From the NCBI GenBank assembly GCA_001970855.1, contig LSSN01005890.1:1-20307 (forward strand): 20,307 bases of DNA, in the 5' to 3' direction. Source of the stretch: Smittium culicis (Eukaryota; Kickxellomycota; Harpellomycetes; Harpellales; Legeriomycetaceae). The notes beneath the pieces are model-generated. The model ran no database searches and was not told the DNA's origin. It was given only the letters and a program-made list of their open reading frames with translations. The translations under genes and the position numbers were made by a program. How positions within the stretch are numbered: position 1 is the first letter of the stretch; each line of letters starts with the position of its first letter. Below, in pieces: positions 9,291 through 19,910 of the stretch.

Positions 9291-11185
9291 AATTAGAAAT
9301 TGATTAACTTCTTGGACAAAAATTTATCTGTAATTCTAATTTTTACAAAGTTATTAATTAAATGTCTCAAATTAATTCCATTTATTCATTTAATTTTTGC
9401 TACATTAGATTCATTATTTCCACTCTGAAGCACATAGAGTGCTTAAATTTTTTCACAGATTGATATTGATATTAATTTTTACATTAGATAGATTATTCAC
9501 CCGAAGATTTTTTTTAATTATAAAATAAATAAGACAATAACTAATTTTATTTAAAATTAAAAAAATTTTACAATATATCATTTTTATGAAAAATTTTAAA
9601 GCACAAATTTACTTTCTGCACACGATTTTTAATAAATCTTATTTTCGCTTTAAAGGGAAAAATTAATCCCAATTTATAAAGAAAAAAAGTCTCTTAAAGC
9701 AATTAATAGCCACTATAAAAATTTTTTTTATCAGATCTTGAAATTTCGCAAATAACTAGGGTTAAATATATTTGTTTCTACTCCAAAATAAGTCAAATTA
9801 TTGATTAAATCTCACAAATATGTTATTTTCAATGGACGCAACTGGCTATATTTGATATATCATAGCTATTATAACGCTCAGAGTAGGTCCAATAAAATTT
9901 TTATATACTAACAAGCTAAATTTCCAAAAATGATATGAAAATTTTCTAAATTTTGAATTTTTGGGCTCCTTAGATATGGAATTCGAAATAATTTCTAGTT
10001 TTATATGACTAAAATACTTATATTTGCTATTTTTATCCCATTCGGCTTTTATAAAATAGGTTATTATTTTTCTTAACTTGTATTCATTTTTGGAGTTGTA
10101 CGTCTACCTCTTATAGAAAAACTCTGTAATTTTGATTATAAGCCATTTCATGTTTAAAACATATTGTTAACGATGAATTGAAGTAGAATAATAGTTAATG
10201 TGTTTCTGAGTATTGTTTCGCAGTTTGTAGAAAAAATATGACTATAAGTTCCATTTTTAGGCCTTACAGATATCCATGATTCATTTTTATAAATATTACA
10301 CGCTTCACCCAAATTATGTAAATCGCAATTTTTAAATACAACAATAAATAGAAATGAAAAGCAACGTTTACAATGTAGGAAAATTATGTGCATTTAAAAT
10401 TTCTGGTATATAATATGAATAAATCAAACTTGTTTTTTGATTTCAAAAATCTTTTCAATCAGAAATACAATAAAGAATATTGAAATGTTGTGCAATAAAT
10501 AAAGAAAAAAATAGACAAGATTTAATAGTGATTATTTAAATATTACTAATCAAAGACTTGATTAAAACCTACGCCAAGACCTGATAGCGTCTATTGTACA
10601 ATTTTAATTAGTCGGCTTAATATAATAGCTTCAAAATTTTTTTGAAATCTTGTATCTATATGGTTAAAGTGTTATTTTATACTACCAATTCAATTTTTTT
10701 TTAAACTACATTCACAGAAAAACGATAAGAAGATATACCTAAAATCGGGAACATTATTTAAAGCGACTCACGAATAATAAATTTCTAAAATAAATTTAAA
10801 AAAAAAAAAAATTATACATAAATATGCAGATAAAACTATCAATTTATACGAAATATTTTAAAGATTCAAGATAAACTTCAATGCAGAAAAAAGAGAAAGC
10901 AAAAGATAAGAATGTGGTGATAAGAAAAACAGCTATAATGTCAATGAATGATAACCATTTAGGATTAATAGATCAATTCGAGTAAATAAAGCAGAATTTT
11001 AATTTTAAAATTTTATTTCAAAGATTTTTTTTAGGATCAAAGTTTGTGTTTTTAGAAAAAAGGGTTTTAATCCTTAGATTTTTTTTATGAGATATATATT
11101 AGATACGCCCTTAGCTAGTTAATAACTTTATTTCAGCTATTATACCGAACCGAGAATAGTTACAGATAATGGAGCCAAATGTATT
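9291..11185. other. Intergenic region between transposase relic and RAD5-like gene
   Basis: About 1.9 kb of AT-rich DNA that should include the 3' UTR of the RAD5-like gene. CTCACGAATAA at 10767-10777 is the reverse complement of 7166-7176. One minus-strand frame at 10154-10393 (79 codons) has a mixed composition in its middle (NLGEACNIYKNESWISVRPK) but no clear homologue. No tRNA-like element was seen. Confidence 0.45.
10154..10393 (-). other. Unrecognised 79-codon frame, possible transposon remnant
   Basis: It starts at ATG and ends at TAA. The first 20 residues are hydrophobic and Cys/Phe-rich; the middle, around CNIYKNESWISVRPKNGTYS, faintly recalls the IDES...RRKYNRGR block of Merlin/IS1595-type transposases, with Asn in place of the catalytic Asp. 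The likeness is weak, and the frame could be chance or part of a relic. No splice partner was found. Confidence 0.15.
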
Positions 11186-14100
11186 CTATTCTATTGATAG
11201 CATGAAAGAAATATCTTGTAAATTAGCGCTTTTAGTGGTTCCGCCTGCAGAATTTCCTGTATAACCTCCTTTATTTTCTACGTATTTTTCTAGATCGCCC
11301 TGATCTAAATCATCGAAGTCATCTAAATCAATAATACTCTCTATGTTTGTTTTTTTAGCGCCTAGGCCATCCTTTAGATTAGTTTTTAGATAATCTTCAT
11401 CCATTAGTGATACACCAGCTATTGTTGCCTTTCGTTTTTTTAATATATCCATTTTTTCTTCAATTGAATTTGAAATCATATATCTAAAAACTGAAACAGA
11501 TTTTTTCTGACCTAATCTATAAACACGATCAATAGCCTGACTTTCAATCGCTGGATTCCAGTAAGGATCAAGCATAAACACGTTATTTGCAGTAGTCAAA
11601 TTTAGACCTACACCTCCAGCTTTTAATGAAACTAACATAACTGTACAATTGTTTTCCTTCGAAAATATCTCTTGCTGCTTTTGACGAGCAAGTCTTGACA
11701 TTGTTCCATCAAGTCTTGCAAATGATATATTATTGCTAGTTAAAATTTTCTAAAATGAAGGAACAAAAAGACATTTGAGAAATAACAGGAAAAAAAAAAG
11801 TTAAATATATTAGGAAAACTTAAACTACCTCTACAATATCCAATACTGATGTCCATTGAGAGAAAACTACAGACTTTTCGATATTAGGATCTTTCTTTGA
11901 AGATTTACTTTTGGATCCATTACCCTCACCCTGAGAATAGTTGAAGTTTTTTTTTTCAATTTCAAGCAAATCTTTTAAAAGCGATGTAATTTTTGTACTA
12001 GTAGTCTGGCCAGTTTCTTCATAAGTGTCGACGCTTAAGTCATTAGAGATAGATTCGCAAGTACAGTTAAGGCTACTTGCAGATTTTTTAATAGAATCTT
12101 TTTCATTGCTTTTTGTAAACTTTGAGTAGCCTATACTGTCAGATTCATCAGAGTTAGAGGGTAATTCGGTAGAATTAGGAATTGAAAAGATGGACGTTTT
12201 TTTTAGCTTGTACTTTTGCTTTACAGTACTAGAGATATTTAAATTGTAAACATCGGTGCTTATATTAAGTTTACTGCTGCATTTTGGGCAAAATAGTTTA
12301 TTGCTATTAGAAGAAACTGCTTCAAATAAACAATCGCCACAGAACCTATTTTTTTTAAATGTTTAGTTTTAAATAATATTTCTAAATTTGTCTAATTTTT
12401 CTAATGTTTATAATTTCATTAGAAATCTAAAACTTTGTAAAAAAAATTGGATCTTACATATGTAAACAATTTGTAATAACAGAGGTTTTTTCAAAATGTG
12501 GATTAGTGCTTTTTATCTGAATTCCACAAAAACTGCAGTCAATGTCTATATTGTTTTTTATTGAATATGAAATTAGGTCAGAAACGTGCTTCGGGATTTT
12601 AGGGTTTCCAACAAACTCGTTTTTCTGATTTATAGAAGAGCTGGGAATTTTGACAAAATTTGTATTTTGATCTGAATCTCCAGAATCTAAAATATCAATG
12701 CCTTTTAATCCTATTTTTTTAATATTAGAACTCACGGGTACGTCTATCTTGTAATTTTTAATGTTTGAGCAAGATTTGCATTTGTTTTTCTGAATATTAT
12801 TTTTGTCACTAGAAAAGTTCTTAAACGATTTATCCACTAAGCTTGGGTGGACACAAAGCTGTCTTAGTCTTAAAATATAAGACAAAACAGACATATAACT
12901 AGTTAAAACAGAATCTCTACTTATAAATTCATCAAGAGCCTTCTTTGCCTTGTAGCTAATGCTTTCATATAGCTTCCTTTCTGATGTCGAAAATTTTAAA
13001 ATTCTTGAGTGATGTGTAATTGGTGGTAAATTCAAATACTTTTTTCCTGTGAACGGATCAACTTGGTTTTTCATTCTACGAAGACAAAGAGTTTGAATGA
13101 TCATTTGCGCTCTTTGTGCTCCAATATTAGGCTTATCAGATTTTAGTTCGTCAATATTTTCGGATAAATTTGAATGAAAAGGCGCTCCTACATACTTAAC
13201 CCAAGTATACCATAAATCTAGCGGTGAAAAGTGTAAAAATTTAACTAAACTAAACAGGTCATCTATCCTATTTTGGATCGGGGTTCCTGTCAAGCACCAC
13301 CGTGATCTTGCTGTAAGTGAACAAGAAGCTCTAGATTGCCAAGTTTTTCTATCTTTTATAATATGTGCTTCATCAAGAACTACACGATCCCAAAATAAAT
13401 GCTGAAGAGGTGAAACATAAGGCCGATCTGGGATTGAGAATGAAGTATCGTCTTGAGGTTTCAGTTGGCGAACTTCTTTAGCATATTCATTAAAAATGAT
13501 ATTATATGTAGTTATAACGACATCGAAACTACTGAGAAACTTTGCAGATCGTGTTCGATCAGATCCATGGTAAATATAAGTACTAAGCGAGCCTCGAGCT
13601 GTATGTGCTTTAATTTGGTCTTCCCAGTTGTATACTGTGGATAGAGGACACACTATTAGCGTTCCTGCATAAATCACACCCCGGTATTTATCAGAAAATA
13701 CCTTTTCTGCTTGGTCTTCAGTTGAAAATCTCTCATCAATAGCATTTTTTGAGGCGATGTTAGAAGAACTTGAATTTGGTTTAAAAGATAATTTGTTTTT
13801 ATATTTATTTGGTTTCAGGGTATATTTAGTTTTTCCAAAATTAGGAATGCTAGAAGTACGAGGATTATGAGACTCTAAAAAAATACAAAAAAAATAAAAA
13901 TAAGGATTAGCTGCCAAACAGGTTATAAAAACTATTTATATAGGAAAAATAAATCGTATGAGAAATTTAAATTACCTCCGAAACTTATGCTAGCGTCAAA
14001 ATCGCTAAACTCTTCAGAGTCTTCATCAGAATAAACTATTGAGCTTGTTTTTTTTCTTTTTATAGATTTTTTCTTTTTGTTAATTTTATAGTTGTTATCA

Positions 14101-16057
14101 TCAGAGCTGTAAAAAATCTCTTTTCCTTTTGCTAAAGTGCCCAATTTAAATTCTGGTGACTTTGATAAAATCAGAGAAATTACAGTTAAAGTTTTGCCTA
14201 AGCCCATATCATCTGCGATAATTCCACCAAGACAGGGGTCAGGCTTGCCTATTTTTTTGATTCCGGTAATTGAATTTAAGTAAATATCCTCTTTACTTGG
14301 ATTTGAATTATTGCTATTTTTTATTTTAGACCAGACAGATGATAGTTTATATTTTGGAGTTTTATCAATTGAATCGTAGGCAGATCCTGTGTCAGGTATT
14401 TCTATGCTAGAAATAACATCAAGCCCATCAACAGGTATCTCTGAATCTAAAATATCTGTTCCAACTGTTTCTCTAGCAAGCATAAAGTGTAGAGCCTGCT
14501 TTTGATGGCGGTGCATTTTAGTTTTAATTCTGCGATCAACAGTGGCCTCTGGTAGGTTAGTTAAGGTGAAGAGATTTTCTTTCAATTTACATAAATTTCT
14601 CTTTGAAGCTTCAGAAGCTAGGTTAGACTCTTTTGATTTATAAACCATATCAGATAGGCTTGTTACCACACTGCTAGAGTCGTTGAAGGTATATCTGTCA
14701 ATTTCAGGCTCAATGTACTCATCAGGCATTCTGGTTACAACAGCTTTATATTCGGATTTTTTTTTTGGCTTATTCGTTTCAGAGTCTTTATTCTTATTAA
14801 TATTCCTATTTTTTGAGTAATTCAAGTCTTTAAAAACAGAGACTAGTTTATGGTCAGTGTTTAGATTACTTTCAGCAAGTATATTAGATTCAGATGTAAT
14901 TGAGTATTTTGACTCAGAAGTTTGCTTAGACTGAATCGCTAAAGGTCCTAATAGATCTTCAAGGTACATTTTTTTATAAAGTGCTTTATCATTTTGATTA
15001 GGCTCGGAATCGAAGTTAGAAAATATGCTAGTTTTCAAGCTTTTTCCGTATGATCCTATGGTTGCCGCATTATTTGCATTTGACTTGACTAGTTCTAAAG
15101 CAGGGTAATTATTATTGAACCCAGCAATGCTATTAAGAATAGGTTCTATAAATGTTAGCTGCGATGTTAGCGAATAGCAAGAAATTAGAATAGGAACAGT
15201 GGATGAATTTCTATTACAGTGAAATGCTGCAGATATTTTTATAAGTGATTTGGCTAATAGCGGTGCAATCAAGTTAGTATGAATAGAGTCAAGAGTTCCA
15301 TAAGTGACGAGGGTATTGTGATCTTGGGCTAATAGTAAATATGGAGACTTAGATTGCATATTGATGTGTACCGGATAGTAAATAAAGGGATTTGAATCGA
15401 AATCGAAAGCTGTATAGTTAAAATTTTCTAGTTTACATTCTATTCCGCCTATATATTTCCAAACTATTGAGGGATTAGTAGAGTAGTTTTTACTGGGTTC
15501 AAGCTGATTGTAAGGTGCTATTATTTTTTTTTTAGTTCTTTTGGTAGGCCTCTCTAAAATTAATTCGACGTAAAAATTAAATTTTGAGCCATTTAAAATA
15601 AGTATGAATAAAGTTAATTATAATTACCTAGAATTAGATCTTTACTGAGATAAGATGTTTCGAATAAATCTTTTACTTTATTTAATGGGAAATTGAATAG
15701 CTTTTCTGAAGGACTGTTGTTGATATTAAGATTAAAATCTATATTGCTTGAATGACTTGAAATATTGCTAGGCGAGTAAGAGTCTAAGTCTATGATAGAG
15801 CTGTGGATTAAATTTGAATGAATCGGAGTTGCATCTTTGTATACAAATGGTGAATCGTCTAGCGATATTATATTCTTATTTTGAAAATTTGGCGTCGTGT
15901 CGTTAGAAATAGTTATAAGCTCAGAATCAGAATATAAATCGTCATTCAGTGATACCTTAGGTGCGTTACTAGCCTGGGATTTTTCATTGGATATGATAGA
16001 CAAATCCACTATGTCCAATTCAGAGCTCGAATCTGATAATTCTATAACATGCTCCAT
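11186..16057 (-). CDS. RAD5: HLTF/Rad5-type SNF2 ATPase and RING E3 ligase with SIM array, five exons, 1501 aa
   Basis: Rad5/HLTF proteins remodel stalled forks and polyubiquitinate PCNA (K63) with Ubc13-Mms2. Exons: 16057-15628, 15553-13976, 13874-12458, 12345-11829, 11749-11186; donors GTAATT, GTAATT, GTAAGA, GTAGTT, acceptors all TAG, phases all agree. Domains: N-terminal acidic tail with VIEL, IVDL, LITI, IISL and IIDL cores (residues 4-91) resembling SUMO-interacting motifs; basic RPTKRTKKK (about 145-153); diverged HIRAN (about 173-283, starting VWKYIGG); SNF2 motif I ADDMGLGKT (about 590-598); a Lys-rich insert; motif II DEAH (837-840); motif III LTGTPIQN (864-871); C3HC4 RING (C1116, C1119, C1139, H1141, C1144, C1147, C1161, C1164) between the helicase lobes; motif V SLKAGGVGLNL and motif VI QAIDRVYRLGQ (1385-1395); a last IIDLDD near 1453. 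HIRAN favours Rad5/HLTF; the SIMs recall Uls1. Confidence 0.9.
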
Positions 16058-17791
16058 AAATTATACTTAAATGTACCTGAGTTATATTGAGGTTAATGCT
16101 GAATATAAAAGGATGCTTAGACTAGAAACAAAGTATTGTTACTTTGAGAATTGATTTATGTAACTGCTTGCTTTCCCCTTGAAAACATCAAAGCTATTAA
16201 TACGAAGAATTTAATTTAGATGCGTAGATTTAAACAAGCTATTTTAGTATAAATCAACAGCTTGGGGTTGAAATTCTTAAGCACTTTTTCATGTAAATAG
16301 TACTTATTGTTCCAATCATATAAGCTAATAATGGCTAAGCCACTTAATACTTGTGATTTAATTTTTAAAATAAATCAAAAGTCAGCAAGCTGATAATTGG
16401 CGCATTACAAAGATTACTAATTTAGGCCATGGATTGAACATGTTGCAAGTGTTGTCCAAACATCTCGACACAAAACTGACATACATAACATTTAATTTAG
16501 TGAAAATATTTTCTCTCAGTATAAACTGAAAGAAATACTACTATTAGTAATATAAAGAAGCCTTCAAGCTTAAACAATTAGCTTTTTTCATAATCTAGAG
16601 TAAAATTATAAACTAAAAATGGTCTAAATAATAGTTACTATCGTATATACTACACCTAAACCACTTGTGAATGTTCAGATAAGTTGCATATTTTGTGGTA
16701 TGCGTTTCAGTTAAATAATCTTAGCCTAAAAAAACTTAAAATAACTCGAGCAAATAATTAATTTTGAAACTACTATTTTTATTCCAATATTTTCTACTCA
16801 GTTGCACGTTTAACAAATCTTACCATAAAACCATTTTTATTCCAATCATCACAGGCCGTTTAATGTACTAATTGAACTTATCAAAGCATTAATAACAGTA
16901 TTTAAACCCTAATGTTATAAATGAATATATATCCTGTAATTTAGAAAAAATATTAAAATTCGCCGATATTAGTGGCCTAACAATGTCATGTGATAATTTT
17001 TAAATCGAGATACTTAATTTACTAGCTATGGCAATATTTAAATGTTTATATACTACACATTCTAACCAGTATTATTTGGTAAGTACTAATGAGTATTGCC
17101 AAAATACTGGAAACTTTTTTGAATAATTAACTTTATATACCATATTACCGAGTTTTTTCTCACCTTTAGGGTCATAAAATAAAATAAAATTTCTAAGGTA
17201 AAGTTTCAATATTAATTTGAGATATTCAAAATAAACAAAATTCCAGGTAGTAATTACCATTCACAATAAGTTGGTATCATAATTTAACCTGGCCATATAA
17301 TATTAGACTCAGTTAAATTGATTCGTCATAGACTATTTATAGGTGAAAATGCGTGTCTGTAGTTTGGAAAATGACTTTTTTAAAGTATTTTATTTTATTT
17401 TTTTTTTTTTATTATTTAAGTTTTATTAATATTTTAAAGTATTTTAACATAGATCACTAGCTGTTATCTAAAAAAAAATTATAATTAAACTTTTGATAAT
17501 TATGGCAACAAAGTAAAAAATACATACAGAGAGCTCTATTCGTTAAGCAAACTTGGCTACGTTTATATTGCGAAAAAAAATTATTGGTTGTAAAATCGTC
17601 TAATAAGCGAATAAAGTCTAGCTAATTTTTAAATTCTAGCTAACTGGAAATTTGAAACCAAGAAGTGGCCCAGCGAATAAAGACCAACTTTAATTTGAAA
17701 CCTAGCCGCTTCGTAATATCAGTCACTCTTGAACTCGTTGCTTATTAAAATATTACCAAACTAAATACTCTATAAAATAACAGTCTGAATT
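16058..17791. other. Divergent intergenic region between RAD5-like and RNF181-like genes
   Basis: 1.7 kb that should hold both promoters. TATATACTACAC occurs twice as a direct repeat (16644-16655 and 17047-17058), and TTCCAATCAT recurs near 16310 and 16840. GCGAATAAAG occurs near 17606 and CAGCGAATAAAG near 17670, with a partly inverted CTATTCGTTAAGC near 17538; these may be ends of a degraded MITE. A 62-codon minus-strand frame at 17072-17260 is aromatic-rich and unrecognised. No RNA gene was seen. Confidence 0.45.
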
Positions 17792-18835
17792 ATGTCTTCG
17801 TACTTTGGTAATTTTGAAATAAATTACTATAACTTGTTCATTTATTTAATATCCACACTTTACTATTATACTTAGATGAACTGGGCGTTGAAGAATGTAA
17901 CTTTATCAAAAAAACTAATTATTTATAAAGATAATATATTATTGTCTTAAAACGCGCTTTGCATTACTTCTAGCTAGTAGCAAAAACCCTACATTTAATT
18001 ATAGCTCTTTCGTTGACGATTTTATGGAAGTAAAAGCAACTAGTAGCTCTATAGATGATATTGATGAAGATCGATATGCCTCTGCATCCAAGTAATTTGT
18101 ATAACTCCAATAAGTACTGCCTATAAAATTAAGTAAAATACCCCTTTTATCTTTTAGTTTTTTTAATCAGCTAAGAATTAACAGAATCTTGAATAATGAG
18201 CTTGGTAGAAATGAAATTTTAGAAGAGATGATTTCGCAATTGGACTTGAGTATTGCACAAGAATAGTTAAGCTTAATACCATGAATTCTTTTATTGAGTG
18301 GAATATTTTTTTCTAATGTCCTAAAATGAACTTTAGCACAGGAACTTATCCTACTCAGAAAAAGTTTATTAACAATCTCAAGAGCATAGAATTTGATTCC
18401 GTACCCCATGGTAAAATAGTTTATGCTAAATAATGTTTTTAAAAATCGCCTTGTGCTTTAAGCAATATTAAAAACTTATTAACTGCTTTTTCTAATCTCG
18501 GTAGACGTTTCGTGTGTAATTTGTAACGAAAATTTTGCCTCTAGAAACGACTCTGGCTCTTTAGATGCAATAAAGCTTCCTTGCAAGCACTTATTCGATA
18601 GAAGCTGCATTGCTCCGTGGCTTGAGCTGGTACTTTAACAATTGATGAATAAATCTTTCTTAAATATATAGTTTATAAAAATTTATAACCTTATCTTTAT
18701 TTCTTTGAGTAGAACAACACTTGCCCAGTTTGTAGATTTGAGCTGCCCTCTGACCATCCAGACTGGATAAAAAGGCAGAAGATCAAAGAGCAACAACTAC
18801 ACCGACAGCAAATGGATGATCTTATGTATGGCTAA
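17792..18835 (+). CDS. RNF181: RNF181-like RING-H2 E3 ubiquitin ligase, seven exons, about 194 aa
   Basis: Small soluble E3 ligase of the RNF181 family (human 153 aa, beginning MASYFDEH). Exons: 17792-17807, 17876-17896, 17974-18091, 18158-18265, 18337-18410, 18505-18629, 18713-18835 (585 nt with stop). Exons 1 and 2 are only 16 and 21 nt; joined they read MSSYFDELGVEE, the family N-terminus. Exon 5 (TGTYPTQKKFINNL) matches the PPAAKTVVENL helix. Exons 6-7 hold the RING: C116-x2-C119, C139-K-H141, C147, C158-x2-C161, with PWLELNNTCPVCRFELPSD, then a Gln/Lys-rich tail ending DDLMYG like the human tail. Odd: the ligand normally His after LF is Asp144. Uncertain: the exon 4 end. A GTTAAG donor at 18266 preserves the TGTYP segment; GTATTG at 18250 with acceptor CACAG at 18341 also fits. 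Confidence 0.85.
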
Positions 18836-19161
18836 ATTGTCTCTAATTACATTTAGCTCTTTTACAATTGGTTAGCTCTTTTTTATTTTTATATTCCTTC
18901 CATTTATTGAGCGTAATAGTTAATTTATTCCCTCCAATAAAAGCTTATTACACCCCGTAAAATTTATTCACCACTAATTTCCTCAATGAAAATTGTAGCC
19001 AATGGTTAGAGTATAATTATAAAGTCTCCCCATAACCTCAATTTTATGCTAATGATAGCAATCGATATAAAACTCAATTTTACTTGGATTAGTCTGATCG
19101 ATAAATAGCTTCTTCGAAGCCTGTTTAGCCTATTAAATTTTAAAAAAGATTTATAGTGGCT
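18836..19161. other. RNF181 3' flank
   Basis: AT-rich spacer with a small palindrome around CTTCTTCGAAG near 19110. No gene or RNA was recognised. Confidence 0.4.
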
Positions 19162-19500
19162 TTATCTGGTCAAAAGAATGCACACATCAACTGCTGTATG
19201 ATGGAATGTGTCTTTACTGGCACCTTCTCTTTTACACATCGATCTGATTGGTTGTTTATTCTCCTGATACTTCTTATTGTTGGATTTATTGCCATTAGGT
19301 GTGTTTCTGCAAAGTGCTAATTTATTAGCACCTTGCTGAACCCATCTATAAATTTTATTTTTGTCGGACGTACAAATCTATATAATAAAAAAATTAATTA
19401 ATTCACATGGTTATTCTAACGACGCGACTTTATTTACAGCGCATACGATATGCTATGCTCGATCAGAAAAGAGTCTGGGATTCCCTGGATATGAAAATAC
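19162..19500 (-). pseudogene. Possible decayed retroelement gag-like frame
   Basis: One frame of 113 codons reads coherently through three stops (near 19455, 19413 and 19380). It begins FSYPGNPRLFSDRA, continues HIVCAVNKVASLE, then after 19347 RWVQQGANKLALC and SMCKREGASKDTFHH, ending at TAA 19164-19162. The last block looks like a worn zinc knuckle (family pattern CxxCxxxGHxxxxC) with Ala for His and Phe for Cys. Composition is less AT-rich than nearby spacer DNA. The family cannot be settled from this; chance is a real alternative. It runs opposite to the reverse transcriptase at the right edge, so it would belong to another element. Confidence 0.25.
19314..19331. repeat. Perfect short inverted repeat GTGCTAAT-TT-ATTAGCAC
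   Basis: Eight-base arms separated by TT. It lies inside the gag-like frame and is not followed by a terminator-like T run of note. It may be chance or a protein-binding palindrome. Confidence 0.4.
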
Positions 19501-19910
19501 CTTGAATTTTATCGAGCTATTTAAAAAAATAATACCCATTTATTAACCCACTCATGACGGTAAACTAAAAAACAAATACTTATGGACCTAAATATGGACT
19601 ATTGATCGCCGATCGATTACTGAACAACAGCTCCAAAGAAATAGATCGTAGAGCTGCTGTTGGCGGGCTCTCTCTCACTTGGAAAATATTTTCTTTCAAG
19701 CGGCCCTATCAGAACACAGAGAATTATTAATTTTTTTATACACTTAGAAATTTTTGGAAATTAGTCTATTTTTTACACTTTTTTGTCATATTTCGTTAAT
19801 AAAATCGTTTATAACATCAATACCGTTGCCGATACGGCATCAATCATTAATTAAACTTTGTTCAGCTTGCTTAGAGCAACAACATAGTATAGTTTAAAAA
19901 AACATTAACC
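19501..19910. other. Spacer upstream of the reverse transcriptase fragment
   Basis: Mixed composition: a more GC-rich patch at 19600-19700 with an imperfect inverted repeat (AACAGCTC near 19625 and GAGCTGCTGTT near 19651), then AT-rich DNA. The expected upstream reverse transcriptase motifs, including the catalytic Asp of motif A, are not found here in any frame I read. Confidence 0.35.

Noticed and set aside
13453..13644. Plus-strand 63-codon frame
   Set aside because: It lies antisense within the SNF2 core of the RAD5-like gene, whose minus-strand reading has clear motifs.
17072..17260. Minus-strand 62-codon frame beginning ATGGTAATT
   Set aside because: Considered as another ATG-then-intron start, but no following exon was found and the peptide matches nothing.
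18167..18409. Minus-strand 80-codon frame
   Set aside because: It is antisense to RNF181 exons 4 and 5, which are supported by homology and splice phase.
19361..19546. Plus-strand 61-codon frame
   Set aside because: It has no ATG start (TTG only) and no domain; the minus strand of the same stretch reads more like a protein relic.
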